Position numbers and translations under genes: made by a program | NCBI GenBank assembly: GCA_020809425.1 | Contig: JAGGDC010000003.1 | Span: 372,001 to 436,000 of the forward strand | Origin: Candidatus Synoicihabitans palmerolidicus | Lineage (GTDB): Bacteria > Verrucomicrobiota > Verrucomicrobiia > Opitutales > Opitutaceae | DNA: 64,000 nucleotides | Direction of reading: 5' to 3' | Notes under the pieces: generated by a model | Told to the model about the DNA's origin: nothing | The model's input: only the letters and a program-made list of their open reading frames with translations | The model's database searches: none | Part shown: in pieces, positions 45,338 to 54,665 of the stretch | How the letters are laid out: every line of letters starts with the position of its first letter | How positions within the stretch are numbered: position 1 is the stretch's first letter

Positions 45338-47455
45338 ATGTTCATGCGCCGCCGCTCACTGCTCGCTTCGTTATTTATTGGCGCTCTCGTCTTCTCGACC
45401 GGAGCGATAATCACTCGTGCCCAGTCCGAGATCGTCTCCGGTGGCACATCAATCTCCGCCGAGGTTCTGGATGTAGATTTGGATACGGGCGAGATCGTCT
45501 ACCGGGGCAATGCCTCCTCCACCTTTGGGGATCTGCGCCTGTTCGCCGACGAAATACGATGGCATCGCGCTGATAACCGCGTCACCGCCCGAGGTCATAT
45601 CATTGCTGAACAACATGATATACGTATCCTCGCCGAGGAGATGACCTATCACACAGTCACTCAAAACTACACCGTAACCGATCTACGGTTCGGACGTGCC
45701 CCGCTCTACATTTCAGGTGAAATGCTCTCCGGATCAGCCGACGAATTGTCCTTCACCAATGCGGTGGTCAGTTTCGGCGAACCGAGCCCCTGGGCCCCGA
45801 CTATCACCGCCGACGCCCTGCTCTATTTCCCGATTCGCGAGCGTATGCAAACCCGCGGGGGGCGGGTCGGCCTCGGGTTCTTCCAGCCCATCCCGTTGCC
45901 GTCCACTCCTCTCCCGACCAACCTTCCATGGGTCCAGGACCTCACTTTCGATGGAGGCTACACCGGTCGACTCGGTGCCCATCTGCTGATCGGCGCCCAG
46001 GCGCCTCTGCGTGAATCCCTCCGCCTCGGTGCCGAATTGGGTCTCTACTTCAAACGCGGCGTCATGTTTGGTCCCACCTTCAGCTACGGTTGGAACCAGT
46101 CCTCCGATACGGCCACCGTAGGTTCATTCCGTAGTGGTTACATTTATGATTCCGGTCGCCGCCTGTCCGATATCCTTGGCAACCCGATTTCCAATGACCG
46201 TGGGATAATTACCTGGCAACATCGCCAAGCGTTCTCCCCGAATCTCACCCTCAACGCCGACCTCAATTACTGGAGCGATTCGGAGGTCATTCGCGATTTC
46301 CGAGCGCGCGATTTTTCCCCGGTTCAAGTCCCCGATTCATTCGCCGAGCTCTCCCACACGGGTACCAATACCACCGCCGGTCTGTTCATGCGGGCTCAAC
46401 CCAACGACTACCACCGCATCCGCCAACGTCTGCCCGAACTCACCTTCGACCTGCTCCCGACGCCCTTGGGTTCGGGTTGGCTGCAGGAGCTACATGCCTC
46501 GGCGGCGGGCCTCCGCGAGTCGTCTCCGACCTCCGGAACCGACCTTCGGTCCGACCGTCTCGACCTCTACTACGGTCTCACTCGCCCTTGGCGCCCCGAA
46601 TCCTGGCTGACCGTCAACCCGGTCGTTGGCGCCCGGGCTACTCACTACACCCGCGCTTTGGGCAACCAAAGCGACTACACCCGCTTATTGGGCGAACTGG
46701 GCGTCGATGCAGAACTACATGCGAGCGCCGTCTTTGCGTATCAAAACGAACGTTGGGGCATCAATGGACTCCGCCACCTCGTCACCCCTCGTTTATCCTA
46801 CCGCTACATTCCCGATGCCGACAAAGGCGCCACGTCCATCCCTCCGATCGATCGCCGTGTCTTTTCCACCTACCTCGAACCACTCGCCTTGGGCGCTCGA
46901 CGTCAAATCGATCAACTCTCCCGTTCGCACACGCTGCGCCTCGCGCTGGATCAACGTCTGCAAACCAGGGCCGACATTTACGGCTCCCGCGATCTCGCTC
47001 ATCTCGTCATCGCTGCTGACTCCCGATTCGACCGCCTTCCTGGCCAACGCACTCTTTCGTCCCTCCATTCAGAGCTGCACCTTACTCCGGTCCCTTTTCT
47101 TGATTTCCGACTCTACCACCGCGTCACTCCCGGAGACTGGACGCTGCGCGAGCTCAACAGTGCCATCACTCTGCGCAGCGCCGAAACCTGGAGCGTCACC
47201 CTCGCCATCCACTACTTGGAAGGAGACATCCAAGAGTTCATCACCGGTTTTGCCTATCGCCTTAATGAAGTCTACGAGGGCTATGGTCGCTTCCATTTTG
47301 ATTCGAGCCGCGACCGATTCGTTGAACAAACCTTCGGGGTTCGTCAGAGCATTGCGAATCGCTGGGTAGTCGGCTACGAGCTCTCGTTCTACGAAGGACC
47401 ACGGCGCGAAAGTGACTTCGGATTCAGCCTTGTTCTCGACACCATCCGCTTCTGA
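45338..47455 (+). CDS. lptD: LPS-assembly protein LptD (OstA)
   Basis: Outer membrane barrel that inserts LPS in the outer leaflet together with LptE. ATG 45338 starts the signal peptide MFMRRRSLLASLFIGALVFS ending near TRAQS. The N-terminal OstA/LptA-like domain reads ISAEVLDVDLDTGEIVYRGN, GDLRLFADEIRWHRADNRVT and ARGHIIAEQHDIRILAEEMT. A long barrel follows, with QHRQAFSPNLTLNADLNYWS and RHLVTPRLSYRYIPDADKGA, the usual LptD strands, ending FGFSLVLDTIRF. 705 residues, intact. The disulphide cysteines of proteobacterial LptD are not seen. Confidence 0.88.
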   Translation: MFMRRRSLLASLFIGALVFSTGAIITRAQSEIVSGGTSISAEVLDVDLDTGEIVYRGNASSTFGDLRLFADEIRWHRADNRVTARGHIIAEQHDIRILAEEMTYHTVTQNYTVTDLRFGRAPLYISGEMLSGSADELSFTNAVVSFGEPSPWAPTITADALLYFPIRERMQTRGGRVGLGFFQPIPLPSTPLPTNLPWVQDLTFDGGYTGRLGAHLLIGAQAPLRESLRLGAELGLYFKRGVMFGPTFSYGWNQSSDTATVGSFRSGYIYDSGRRLSDILGNPISNDRGIITWQHRQAFSPNLTLNADLNYWSDSEVIRDFRARDFSPVQVPDSFAELSHTGTNTTAGLFMRAQPNDYHRIRQRLPELTFDLLPTPLGSGWLQELHASAAGLRESSPTSGTDLRSDRLDLYYGLTRPWRPESWLTVNPVVGARATHYTRALGNQSDYTRLLGELGVDAELHASAVFAYQNERWGINGLRHLVTPRLSYRYIPDADKGATSIPPIDRRVFSTYLEPLALGARRQIDQLSRSHTLRLALDQRLQTRADIYGSRDLAHLVIAADSRFDRLPGQRTLSSLHSELHLTPVPFLDFRLYHRVTPGDWTLRELNSAITLRSAETWSVTLAIHYLEGDIQEFITGFAYRLNEVYEGYGRFHFDSSRDRFVEQTFGVRQSIANRWVVGYELSFYEGPRRESDFGFSLVLDTIRF

Positions 47456-47459
47456 ATCT

Positions 47460-48626
47460 GTGAGCCGCGTCGACAATCAACGCCGTCTGTTCCTCGAACT
47501 CACCGAAGAACTTCGTCCTTGGTGGCGTCGGGATCCAGGCTTACCTCAGCGCCTGAACGCATGGCTCGCCCGGCACCGCTCGGGCAGTCGTGATCGCCGC
47601 CTTTATCGCGAACTCGCCTACACCTCGTGGCGCATCCTTCCTTGGATCGAAGACGCGTCCCCTGATCGCATCATCGAACAGGTTGCACAATTTGCCGCTC
47701 CTTCGAAGGCCACCTCCTCCTTCATTGAGGCATATAAAACCTCGGAATCTATCACGGTTCCAGCCCCCGCCGACTCCCTGTTACCCGATTGGCTCTCCCG
47801 GGAATGCCCCGCCGCGCTCGGGCCATTGCAACGGGACGCGCTCCTCCGACGCGCCCCTCTCTGGATCCGATTGCAAACCGCCCAACCGCATTCCGTGGCG
47901 GCCGAGCTGAACGATCTGGGCATCGCGCACCACCCCTCCGGCCTAAACAACTTTGCGGATGCTTGGCGCATTGATGGGGAACCCAATCTCCTGACCACCC
48001 GATCTCACGTCCGCGGTCATTTCGAAATCCAGGATATAGGATCCCAAGCGTTGCTCACCTCGCTCGCCGATCGCCCTCAAGGGCGTTGGCTTGATGCCTG
48101 TGCCGGGGCCGGTGGCAAGACCCTGCAGCTTGCTCGCTTGCTTGGTCCCCACGGCCACGTGACCGCCCAGGACGTCCGCGGTGAAGCTCTACGCGAATTC
48201 GAAAAACGCGCTGACCGAGCAGGATTGACCAACGTCGAGGTCGAACGTGTTCCCGACGGACAATTCGATGGCGTCTTGCTCGATGCGCCCTGCTCCGGCA
48301 GTGGAACCTGGCGACGCTCGCCCCACTTGAAGTGGACCACGACGCCCGCAACCCTCCAGCGCGCCGCCGAAAAGCAGCACTTCGTGCTCGATACGTTCGC
48401 CCCCCGAGTCGCTCCAGGTGGATTACTGGTCTACGCGACATGCTCACTTTGCCATTCCGAAAATGCAGCTGTCATCGAGTCGTTTTTGGAAACCCACCCC
48501 GAATTCAGGGCCGTCCCGCTTCGCCACCCCTCCACCGGCACGGAAATTCCGACGGGGCAACTGAGCCTGCTCCCGGCCGACCTTGATTCAGACGGCTATT
48601 TTGTCGCCTGCCTACGCCGGACCTAG
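47460..48626 (+). CDS. RsmB/NOP-type RNA cytosine-5 methyltransferase
   Basis: SAM-dependent RNA m5C methyltransferase, probably for 16S rRNA. GTG 47460, five bases after the lptD stop, is preferred over GTG 47412, which overlaps lptD. An N-terminal NusB-like helical part (RRLYRELAYTSWRILPWIED) is followed by the catalytic domain: GRWLDACAGAGGKTLQLA (SAM), LLDAPCSGSGTWRRSPHLKW (release Cys) and LLVYATCSLCHSENAAVIES (nucleophile Cys). The stop TAG contains the TA into which the IS630-type element inserted; because the base after the other TA copy is also G, the stop codon was the same before insertion. Confidence 0.9.
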   Translation: MSRVDNQRRLFLELTEELRPWWRRDPGLPQRLNAWLARHRSGSRDRRLYRELAYTSWRILPWIEDASPDRIIEQVAQFAAPSKATSSFIEAYKTSESITVPAPADSLLPDWLSRECPAALGPLQRDALLRRAPLWIRLQTAQPHSVAAELNDLGIAHHPSGLNNFADAWRIDGEPNLLTTRSHVRGHFEIQDIGSQALLTSLADRPQGRWLDACAGAGGKTLQLARLLGPHGHVTAQDVRGEALREFEKRADRAGLTNVEVERVPDGQFDGVLLDAPCSGSGTWRRSPHLKWTTTPATLQRAAEKQHFVLDTFAPRVAPGGLLVYATCSLCHSENAAVIESFLETHPEFRAVPLRHPSTGTEIPTGQLSLLPADLDSDGYFVACLRRT

Positions 48627-49810
48627 TGTGCTGAGAGTTAATGAACTATACTGAATGAAGGGATGCGGCGATGCGGGCGCGTTGGATTTTCTCCAGGATG
48701 GCGGAGCCTTCGGCCTTCCAAGTGTAGCGGGTGGGTTCGAGGTCGCGTGCGGCCATGTAGGTTTCAGGTTTCGATGGCGTTGGTGAGGTCTCGAACGCTG
48801 GTGAAGCTGCCATCGCGGATACAATCGACGGTGAGGTCGCGGAAGAAGCGCTCCACTAGATTCAACCAGGAAGAGGATGTTGGAGTGCAGTGCGATGCAG
48901 TGCGACGCCATGGGCTTTGGCATGGCGCTGATGGCGCCACTTTATCCAGCTCTTCACTTTGGCGTGCTTGTGGGTGGCGTCGTTGTCGATGATCAGATGC
49001 AGGACCAAGCCGTCTGGTGCCTGCGCATCGATGTGCTTGAGGACACCGAGCCATTCGCGGTGGGTATGCCGAGAGGCGGTGCGTCGCATGATTTTGCCGT
49101 CCAGATAGCCGAGGGCGGCGAATAGCGTGACCGTGCCGTGGCGGGTGTAATCGTGGGTGGCGGTTTTGATGTGCCCGATACCAATGGCAGGCCCGGCTGG
49201 GTGCGCTCAAGCGCCTGGCACTGGCTTTTCTCGTCGCCACACAGCACCAAGGCCCGATCGGGCGGATTCAGATACAAGCCGATGACATCCCAAAACTTGG
49301 CCTCAAAGTTCCGGTCACGCGACAACTTGAACATTCGTCGCAAATGGGGCTTCAGGTCATTGGCCCGCCACAGACGCTGCACGGTGTGGGCCGACACCCC
49401 CTTGGCCTTGGCCATCGCCCGTGAGGACCAGCGGGTGCGCCCGGCCGGGGGTTGCGTGACCTCAGTGACGATCTGAGCGCGAATCGCCACATCCACACTC
49501 GGCTTCCGGCCCGAACGTCTCGCTTCGGCCCATCCAGCCAACCCTGCCTCACGAAATCGCTTTTCCCACTTCGCCACCACCGGACGATTCACTCCGATCT
49601 GAGCAGCCACCGGCTCCTGGTTTTTCCCTTCGGCCCGCAACAACACGATGCGCGCCCGCCTGACCTCCCGTTGCGGCGTGGTCGGGCGTTTGATCATCTG
49701 TTCAAGTTCTTGATGCTGCGCGGCATCAATGATTAGCGGATTAACAGGGCGGGCCATGCACCCATCCTGCACTACTATTTTCGTTTCGTATAGCTAATTA
49801 ACTCCCACTA
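48624..49810 (-). mobile_element. IS630-type insertion sequence, nearly complete
   Basis: About 1.19 kb with imperfect inverted ends (CTAGTGTGCTGAGAGTTAAT and, reversed, CTAGTGGGAGTTAATTAGCT), flanked by TA. It carries one transposase on the minus strand. Related pieces lie at 3282-3417 and 11637-12123. It separates the methyltransferase gene from scpA. Confidence 0.88.
48646..49757 (-). pseudogene. IS630 family transposase, frameshifted
   Basis: From ATG 49757 (MARPVNPLIIDAAQHQELEQ) the N-terminal helix-turn-helix region reads normally (RRARIVLLRAEGKNQEPVAA, VAKWEKRFREAGLAGWAEAR) up to ALVLCGDEKSQCQALERTQP, which holds the first catalytic Asp. After a shift near 49170 comes HREWLGVLKHIDAQAPDGLV and LHLIIDNDATHKHAKVKSWI (second Asp); after another near 48900 PTSSSWLNLVERFFRDLTVD (catalytic Glu) and VRDLTNAIE. 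A last shift near 48765 leads to RYTWKAEGSAILEKIQRAR. All motifs are present, so only frame errors separate it from a functional enzyme. Confidence 0.88.
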
Positions 49811-49885
49811 GACTAGCAGCCTCTACTCCCTTTTAACCGGAATAATCTTGCCGCAACGATTCCGCCGCCAAGCCTGCGCTCAGCC

Positions 49886-50677
49886 GTGGTTCCCGACTCC
49901 GATTTACGTATCAAGCTGCCCGTATTTGAGGGCCCCCTCGACTTGCTTCTCGTTTTGATCCGCAAGAACGAGCTCGATATTTATGATATTCCCATCGAAT
50001 CGGTCACCAAGCAATACATCGAGGTCCTGCATTCCATGCAGAAACTTAATCTCGATGTCGCCGGCGATTTTTTCGTCATGACGGCCACCCTCATGGAGAT
50101 CAAAAGTCGTATGCTCCTGCCTCGCGGACTGGCGGCGATCGACACGCACGGCGACGATGAAGGCGGGATCGACCCACGCTGGGAACTCGTCCACCAGCTG
50201 CTCCAATACAAAAAATTCAAGGAAGCCGCCATCGAACTCGACCGCTTGGTCGATTTCCAGCAAGGCCTGCTCGCCCGCCACGTCTCCAAACTCACCGTTC
50301 CCCAAGACGAACGTCCCTTGCTCCCCATTGGTCGCATCGATCTTTGGAACGCCTTCAACATGGTCCTTCGTCGGCTTTCCGAAAAACTGGTACTGGTGGT
50401 GGGTGAAATTCGCGACGAACAAATCACCGTCGCTGACCAGATGGAAATGTTGATCGAAAAGATCAAAACCAAGAAATCATTCGTGTTTTCATCTCTGTTT
50501 ATCGACCCTATCACCGTCCGTCTGCTCGTCGCGACTTTCCTCGCAGTGTTGGAACTCACTCGTATGAATAAGCTTCGGTTGCGCCAAAACGAAGCCTTCA
50601 CCGATATTCACTGCGAAGCCCGCGAAGAAGAAAAGTCCCTTGAAACCCCTCCTGAACCGGACATCGTAATCGCGTGA
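49886..50677 (+). CDS. scpA: Segregation and condensation protein A
   Basis: Kleisin subunit of the bacterial condensin with SMC and ScpB; cytoplasmic. GTG start at 49886 gives LRIKLPVFEGPLDLLLVLIR, KNELDIYDIPIESVTKQYIE and GDFFVMTATLMEIKSRMLLP, the SMC-neck-binding N-terminus. The C-terminal winged helix is represented by TVRLLVATFLAVLELTRMNK. 263 residues, intact. scpB is not adjacent; instead a coupled 88-residue gene follows. The IS630 copy ends 76 bp upstream and may have cut off older regulatory sequence. Confidence 0.93.
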   Translation: MVPDSDLRIKLPVFEGPLDLLLVLIRKNELDIYDIPIESVTKQYIEVLHSMQKLNLDVAGDFFVMTATLMEIKSRMLLPRGLAAIDTHGDDEGGIDPRWELVHQLLQYKKFKEAAIELDRLVDFQQGLLARHVSKLTVPQDERPLLPIGRIDLWNAFNMVLRRLSEKLVLVVGEIRDEQITVADQMEMLIEKIKTKKSFVFSSLFIDPITVRLLVATFLAVLELTRMNKLRLRQNEAFTDIHCEAREEEKSLETPPEPDIVIA

Positions 50678-50940
50678 GCGAATCCTCCGAAAAGCCCTCT
50701 CCGCGTCAACCCGTCCCGATAAACGGCTTACTCGGAATTGGCCTCGACAACGCCGACGGCCACAAACGCATTACCCGCGGCGAAAAATTCGCCTTGGTGA
50801 GAGGCTCCCAGGAGACCCACGAGCGCATGACTGAAACCGCCCTCAAGACTTTTGAGGAGCTCAAAAAGCGCGACAAACACATCGAAACCGTCGACCGCAA
50901 GGAGCTCGCCGAGATCATCAAGAAATCGACCCCTCAGTAA
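50674..50940 (+). CDS. Small conserved-looking hypothetical protein coupled to scpA
   Basis: GTG start overlapping the scpA stop by four bases (GTGA). 88 residues, hydrophilic and mostly helical: a Pro/Ser-rich head (SESSEKPSPRQPVPI), NGLLGIGLDNADGHKRITRG, then a charged helix ERMTETALKTFEELKKRDKH and IETVDRKELAEIIKKS. No family recognised, no signal peptide. The overlap suggests co-translation with ScpA. Confidence 0.6.
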   Translation: MSESSEKPSPRQPVPINGLLGIGLDNADGHKRITRGEKFALVRGSQETHERMTETALKTFEELKKRDKHIETVDRKELAEIIKKSTPQ

Positions 50941-50951
50941 ACCGTGCCATC

Positions 50952-51123
50952 ATGTCCCCGACCACCGTAACTCCCGTCCCCCTGCTGCGCGCTTCGTTTC
51001 GCCTAGCCGGCATGGCGGGACGACTTGGGCCCTCGTTACGTCCCGGTTTGGCAACCCGCTCTCGCCGCCCTTTCTGCAATTCTCACCCTAGGGTTTGCCT
51101 TTCTCCTCTACACCAAACTTTAA
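50952..51123 (+). CDS. Short single-pass membrane protein, one frameshift
   Basis: From ATG 50952, MSPTTVTPVPLLRASFRLAG continues; a shift in the region near 51030 gives RYVPVWQPALAALSAILTLG and FAFLLYTKL-stop, one clear C-terminal membrane segment. About 57 residues. It lies 12 bp from the thioredoxin gene in the same direction. No family recognised. Confidence 0.45.
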
Positions 51124-51135
51124 TCTGTCCCTTCT

Positions 51136-51459
51136 ATGTCCGCCAATATTGACAACCTCGATTCATCCTCATTTCAAACTACTGTCAGCAGTGACCAGCC
51201 CGTGCTCGTGGACTTCTGGGCACCTTGGTGCGGTCCCTGCAAGGCGATAGCCCCGATCCTCGAGGAGCTCGCCACCGAACTCGAAGGCAAACTCACTATC
51301 GCCAAGGTCAACGTGGATGAAAACGAAGCTATTTCTGCCGAATACGGAGTTCGTGCCATTCCCACGCTCCTCGTTTTCAAGGAAGGCAAGGTCGTCGAGC
51401 AGATCGTTGGCATGACCTCCAAGGACGCACTCGTGAGTAAAGTCACTCCCCACCTCTAA
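51136..51459 (+). CDS. trxA: Thioredoxin
   Basis: Cytoplasmic disulphide reductase. 107 residues with VLVDFWAPWCGPCKAIAPIL (active-site WCGPC), VNVDENEAISAEYGVRAIPT (cis-Pro) and LLVFKEGKVVEQIVGM. Intact, normal length. Followed by a terminator shared with the opposing prenyltransferase side. Confidence 0.96.
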   Translation: MSANIDNLDSSSFQTTVSSDQPVLVDFWAPWCGPCKAIAPILEELATELEGKLTIAKVNVDENEAISAEYGVRAIPTLLVFKEGKVVEQIVGMTSKDALVSKVTPHL

Positions 51460-51484
51460 GCGTTCGTTTTAAGACTATCCCCTC

Positions 51485-51517
51485 GGGCGCGACTTTCTCC
51501 GGTTGCGCCCCTTTTTT
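51485..51517 (+). terminator. Rho-independent terminator after trxA
   Basis: GGGCGCGAC / GTTGCGCCC stem (9 bp with one G-T pair) with an 8-nt loop, then a T6 run. Confidence 0.8.
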
Positions 51518-51521
51518 GTCC

Positions 51522-52424
51522 CTAAACCAACAACCCCACAACCACCCCTAACGCGGTCAGAGCTACATGCCGACCAGTCACTCCGAGCAAGGCGATCAAC
51601 TCCTCCGCGTTCTGAGCCGCGCAGAGTCGGCGGTATTGCCTTGCCCCACTCACCAAGCAAAAGACCGCCAGCACCCCGCCCACCACCGGCGACCAGGTTC
51701 CCCGCGCGACCAACCATCCCACCGCCCCCACCATCAACAGGTGGTCTCCGGCAAACTGCAGTTCCGCAAATGTCGGCCCCCAACGTACCGCAAGCGTGCG
51801 TTTACCCGCGACACGATCGGTCGCAATGTCTCGATAATTGTTAACTACCAGTATGTTGGTCGCCAACGCCCCGATACCTGCCCCGAGGATCCACGCGTCC
51901 GGCGTAACTTGCCCCGCCTGCACAAAGTAAGTGGCGGTCACCGCCACCAGACCGAAAAAGACAAATACGAACACGTCCCCCCACCCGTTGTAAGCCAGCG
52001 GATAAGGTCCCCCCGTGTACGCAATGCCGGAAAAAATCGAAGTCAGTCCCACCACCAATAACGGCCACCCTCCAAACGGTAATAAACTTAGTCCGACGAT
52101 AAAAGCCGCCCCAAACACGGCCGCTATGGCCCGTTTCATCGTGGCCGGAGCAATCACCCCGGCCGCCACCGCCCGCCGTGGTCCCACGCGGTCCTTGGTA
52201 TCCGCCCCCTTTACAAAATCAAAGCAATCGTTCGCATAGTTCGTCCCAATCTGGATCAACAACGCAAAAGTCAGGCAGATCGCCGCCGCACCCAAATGCA
52301 TCGTCCCATCATGCCAGGCCAGCGCCGTCGCCACCAGCACGGGGGCAATCGCTGCCGGCAAGGTTCGAGGTCGAGCCGCCTCCCACCAAATCCCGCGCCC
52401 CACCTCGGTCCGCCCTACCTTCAT
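51522..52424 (-). CDS. menA: 1,4-dihydroxy-2-naphthoate polyprenyltransferase-type protein
   Basis: UbiA-superfamily membrane enzyme that attaches a polyprenyl chain in menaquinone synthesis. WWEAARPRTLPAAIAPVLVA opens like MenA; the first Asp-rich motif is NYANDCFDFVKGADTKDRVG (N-x3-D) and the second NNYRDIATDRVAGKRTLAVR (D-x3-D). About eight membrane segments. 300 residues, intact. Other men genes are not in the window, so the menaquinone assignment rests on sequence pattern. Confidence 0.88.
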   Translation of the reverse strand: MKVGRTEVGRGIWWEAARPRTLPAAIAPVLVATALAWHDGTMHLGAAAICLTFALLIQIGTNYANDCFDFVKGADTKDRVGPRRAVAAGVIAPATMKRAIAAVFGAAFIVGLSLLPFGGWPLLVVGLTSIFSGIAYTGGPYPLAYNGWGDVFVFVFFGLVAVTATYFVQAGQVTPDAWILGAGIGALATNILVVNNYRDIATDRVAGKRTLAVRWGPTFAELQFAGDHLLMVGAVGWLVARGTWSPVVGGVLAVFCLVSGARQYRRLCAAQNAEELIALLGVTGRHVALTALGVVVGLLV

Positions 52425-52453
52425 CGCACAATGATTTTTTGCCGCTTCCTAAA

Positions 52454-53083
52454 TTACGCCAATCTACGCCGAAACAGTACGGCAACAATCGGTGGAAATC
52501 CCGCCAACGCCGCCATTAACAGCGCCCCGCGGACTCCCGATCCTAAAAAGATAGCCAATATCACGATTCCCGCCGCATAGGTCGCCAAGAATGCCGCCGC
52601 GTTTGGTAGCACAATATTGATGGCCCAGATGGCGAAAAATCCGATCATGCCTGCCTGCCTGCCCACCACGAGAAAGCTCAATCCCATGATGAAAAAGATC
52701 GGCGGAAAAAATGTGAGACGCTCTTCCATTCGAATCAACTGAATCGTCACGCCCGTCAAAAGTAAGGCAGCTTGAGTGCCAAGGACCAACTTGGAAAGCG
52801 AGACTCCTGGCGCCTGAACCCACACTTCAACCAGCGTCGGCACGGTGACCATCACCGCCGTGCCTCCAGCCAACGCACGGGCCAAATCCATCCAATTGCG
52901 ACGACGAACAAACTCCTCGTCCGCCCACAGACTCGAATCCCCCGGCATGCGGTCACGATTCGCGCCTCCGTGCGTTTTGGGTTTTCTCCTCGCCGAACGC
53001 TCGAAATTTCCAAATCGCAGCCAACCCCGCGGGGTCCACAACAGTATCAAACCAAGCAAAAGAAGTAGGAGATCGCTAGTCAC
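52454..53083 (-). CDS. Hypothetical membrane protein
   Basis: 209 residues. One N-terminal membrane segment (LLLLLLGLILLWTP), then a basic stretch with RSARRKPKTHGGANRDR and four more likely membrane segments (LARALAGGTAVMVTVPTLVE, LGTQAALLLTGVTIQLI, LTFFPPIFFIMGLSFLVV, FFAIWAINIVLPNAAAFLAT). No family recognised. Lies 29 bp upstream of the menA-type gene on the same strand. Confidence 0.65.
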   Translation of the reverse strand: MTSDLLLLLLGLILLWTPRGWLRFGNFERSARRKPKTHGGANRDRMPGDSSLWADEEFVRRRNWMDLARALAGGTAVMVTVPTLVEVWVQAPGVSLSKLVLGTQAALLLTGVTIQLIRMEERLTFFPPIFFIMGLSFLVVGRQAGMIGFFAIWAINIVLPNAAAFLATYAAGIVILAIFLGSGVRGALLMAALAGFPPIVAVLFRRRLA

Positions 53084-53134
53084 AGGATTGAGAAGCTTGA
53101 CACTCCAATCGGCTCACAGGCAACGGTCAAAGTC

Positions 53135-53903
53135 TCATCGTTCTTCTTCATCTCCAACCGGAAACGCCGATGAAGTCAATTTTTCCAGAAAATGAGCGAT
53201 TCGTTGATCCACGACCGCTCTCATGGCCCGCGCATCGTCAATCGGTACGCGACAAGCCACGCCAGCGCCTCCTCCGGTCGCCCCAATTGCACCAAGAGTT
53301 CCCCTCTCAGTCGCCCCACATAATAGGGCACATCGCTGCACGATTCGGCTCGCACCAACACCGCCAAAGCCCCTTCGCGATCCCGCCCCAGTCGCCACCT
53401 CATCATCACTTCCTCAAAGACCAGATTCACATCTCGAGGGTGGTGACGCTGAGCCTGTTCCAAATGGATCAATGCAGCTGCCAAAGGAGGCGTGCCCGCC
53501 AACTCCATTCCATTCCGCCTATTCTCGTGCCTCCACGCCGTCCCATCATAGCCGATCATGCGTGCCCCATTGATCCAATAGCCAACCGGTCGTGGATCAA
53601 CCCTGCCCACCCAGCCTAGATTTTGCCTCATCGCAACTTCATCTCGTCGACTCCAGTCGCCATAAGCGCGCACCCACCAGAGGTCAGCGACCAAAGACCG
53701 GAAGCCTCCTAAAATTGCCACCGCCACCCCGGGAGGCGATTCCACATTGTCGTTCAGATCGCCATTAGCGACCACGCCCCCCCCGCATTCACCCGGCCCG
53801 TGCTGCCGTTCAGGCTAGGCTCCAACTTTCCCACGCCCCAAAAGAGCAAGGCCATCAGTCCCCACCCGATCCATGCCGTCGACCATGATACTTTATAATG
53901 CAC
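53135..53903 (-). CDS. Hypothetical membrane-anchored TPR-like protein, frameshifted
   Basis: I place the start at GTG 53903, which overlaps the end of the ABC permease gene. It gives MHYKVSWSTAWIGWGLMALL and one membrane segment. A shift at the C8 run near 53776-53783 leads to GGFRSLVADLWWVRAYGDWS, and the rest looks like helical repeats (AALIHLEQAQRHHPRDVNLV, RLRGELLVQLGRPEEALAWL). Another shift near 53225 continues AMRAVVDQRIAHFLEKLTSS. No family name; linked to the ABC genes by overlap, so probably an accessory protein of that transporter. Confidence 0.55.
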
Positions 53904-54665
53904 GTCGTTTCAAAACCCATGTCGCTAGTCCCAAATAGATGATCGCGTATTCCAGCGCATATAGCACCAACCGCCCGAGTGACGCCACCCCTGCGCCTCC
54001 TTCGGCCTGCCAAGCCTCTCGACCAAACAACTGCAACTGCGGCACCGCCCTAACGATTACCGATAACACCGCATTCTCCTCGATCGCGAGAAAGCGCAGC
54101 TGACCGGCGCCGCACCGCACAAGAGTGCGGCCATGACGACAAAAAACAAACTGCGTCCTAAACAAGCCAACCACGTCGTCCCGGCGACCACAACGAATTG
54201 TTTGGCGCTCAGGATCACCAAGAGCGTCACCAATTCGCGCCCATCCACTCGTTCGCCGGATATATCAGCAACACGCCCGCTATGCCTCCCGTAGACAGCG
54301 CTCCATAGGGCCTCTACGGTAGCCCAAACTCCTAGACTCTTGCCCAGCACCCACGTCGATTTCCTGGTCGGTCCGCTCAGGATCACCGCCGCCGAACCGT
54401 CTTCAAATTCTCGCGTAAATACCTGCGCGCTGCCCACGACCGCCATCAAAGTTGCCAACAAGCCCTGCATCCCGCTGCCAAAATTCATCAAAACCTCGGC
54501 CTGAGACCTTCCTAGGTTGAAATCACGCCAAACCCATCCGCCCCCCGTGGCCACAACGGCGAGCGCCACCAGGAGCACCATCGACCTTTGTCGCCATAGC
54601 TCCTGCCACGTATTCGCCGCGATCAATCCCACCGTCCGGATAATCGGCAGAACGTTCACCGTCAC
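53893..54665 (-). CDS. ABC-2 type exporter permease, frameshifted
   Basis: GTG start overlapping the ATPase stop (GTGA). IIRTVGLIAANTWQELWRQR is the usual first cytoplasmic helix, followed by SMVLLVALAVVATGGGWVW. MQGLLATLMAVVGSAQVFTR and AVILSGPTRKSTWVLGKSLG are typical ABC-2 segments for SARP/NatB-like permeases. The middle (54230-54310) can be read in either of two frames, one giving STGGIAGVLLIYP. The C-terminus GVASLGRLVLYALEYAIIYL continues to WVLKRRAL-stop. Cargo unknown. Confidence 0.7.
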
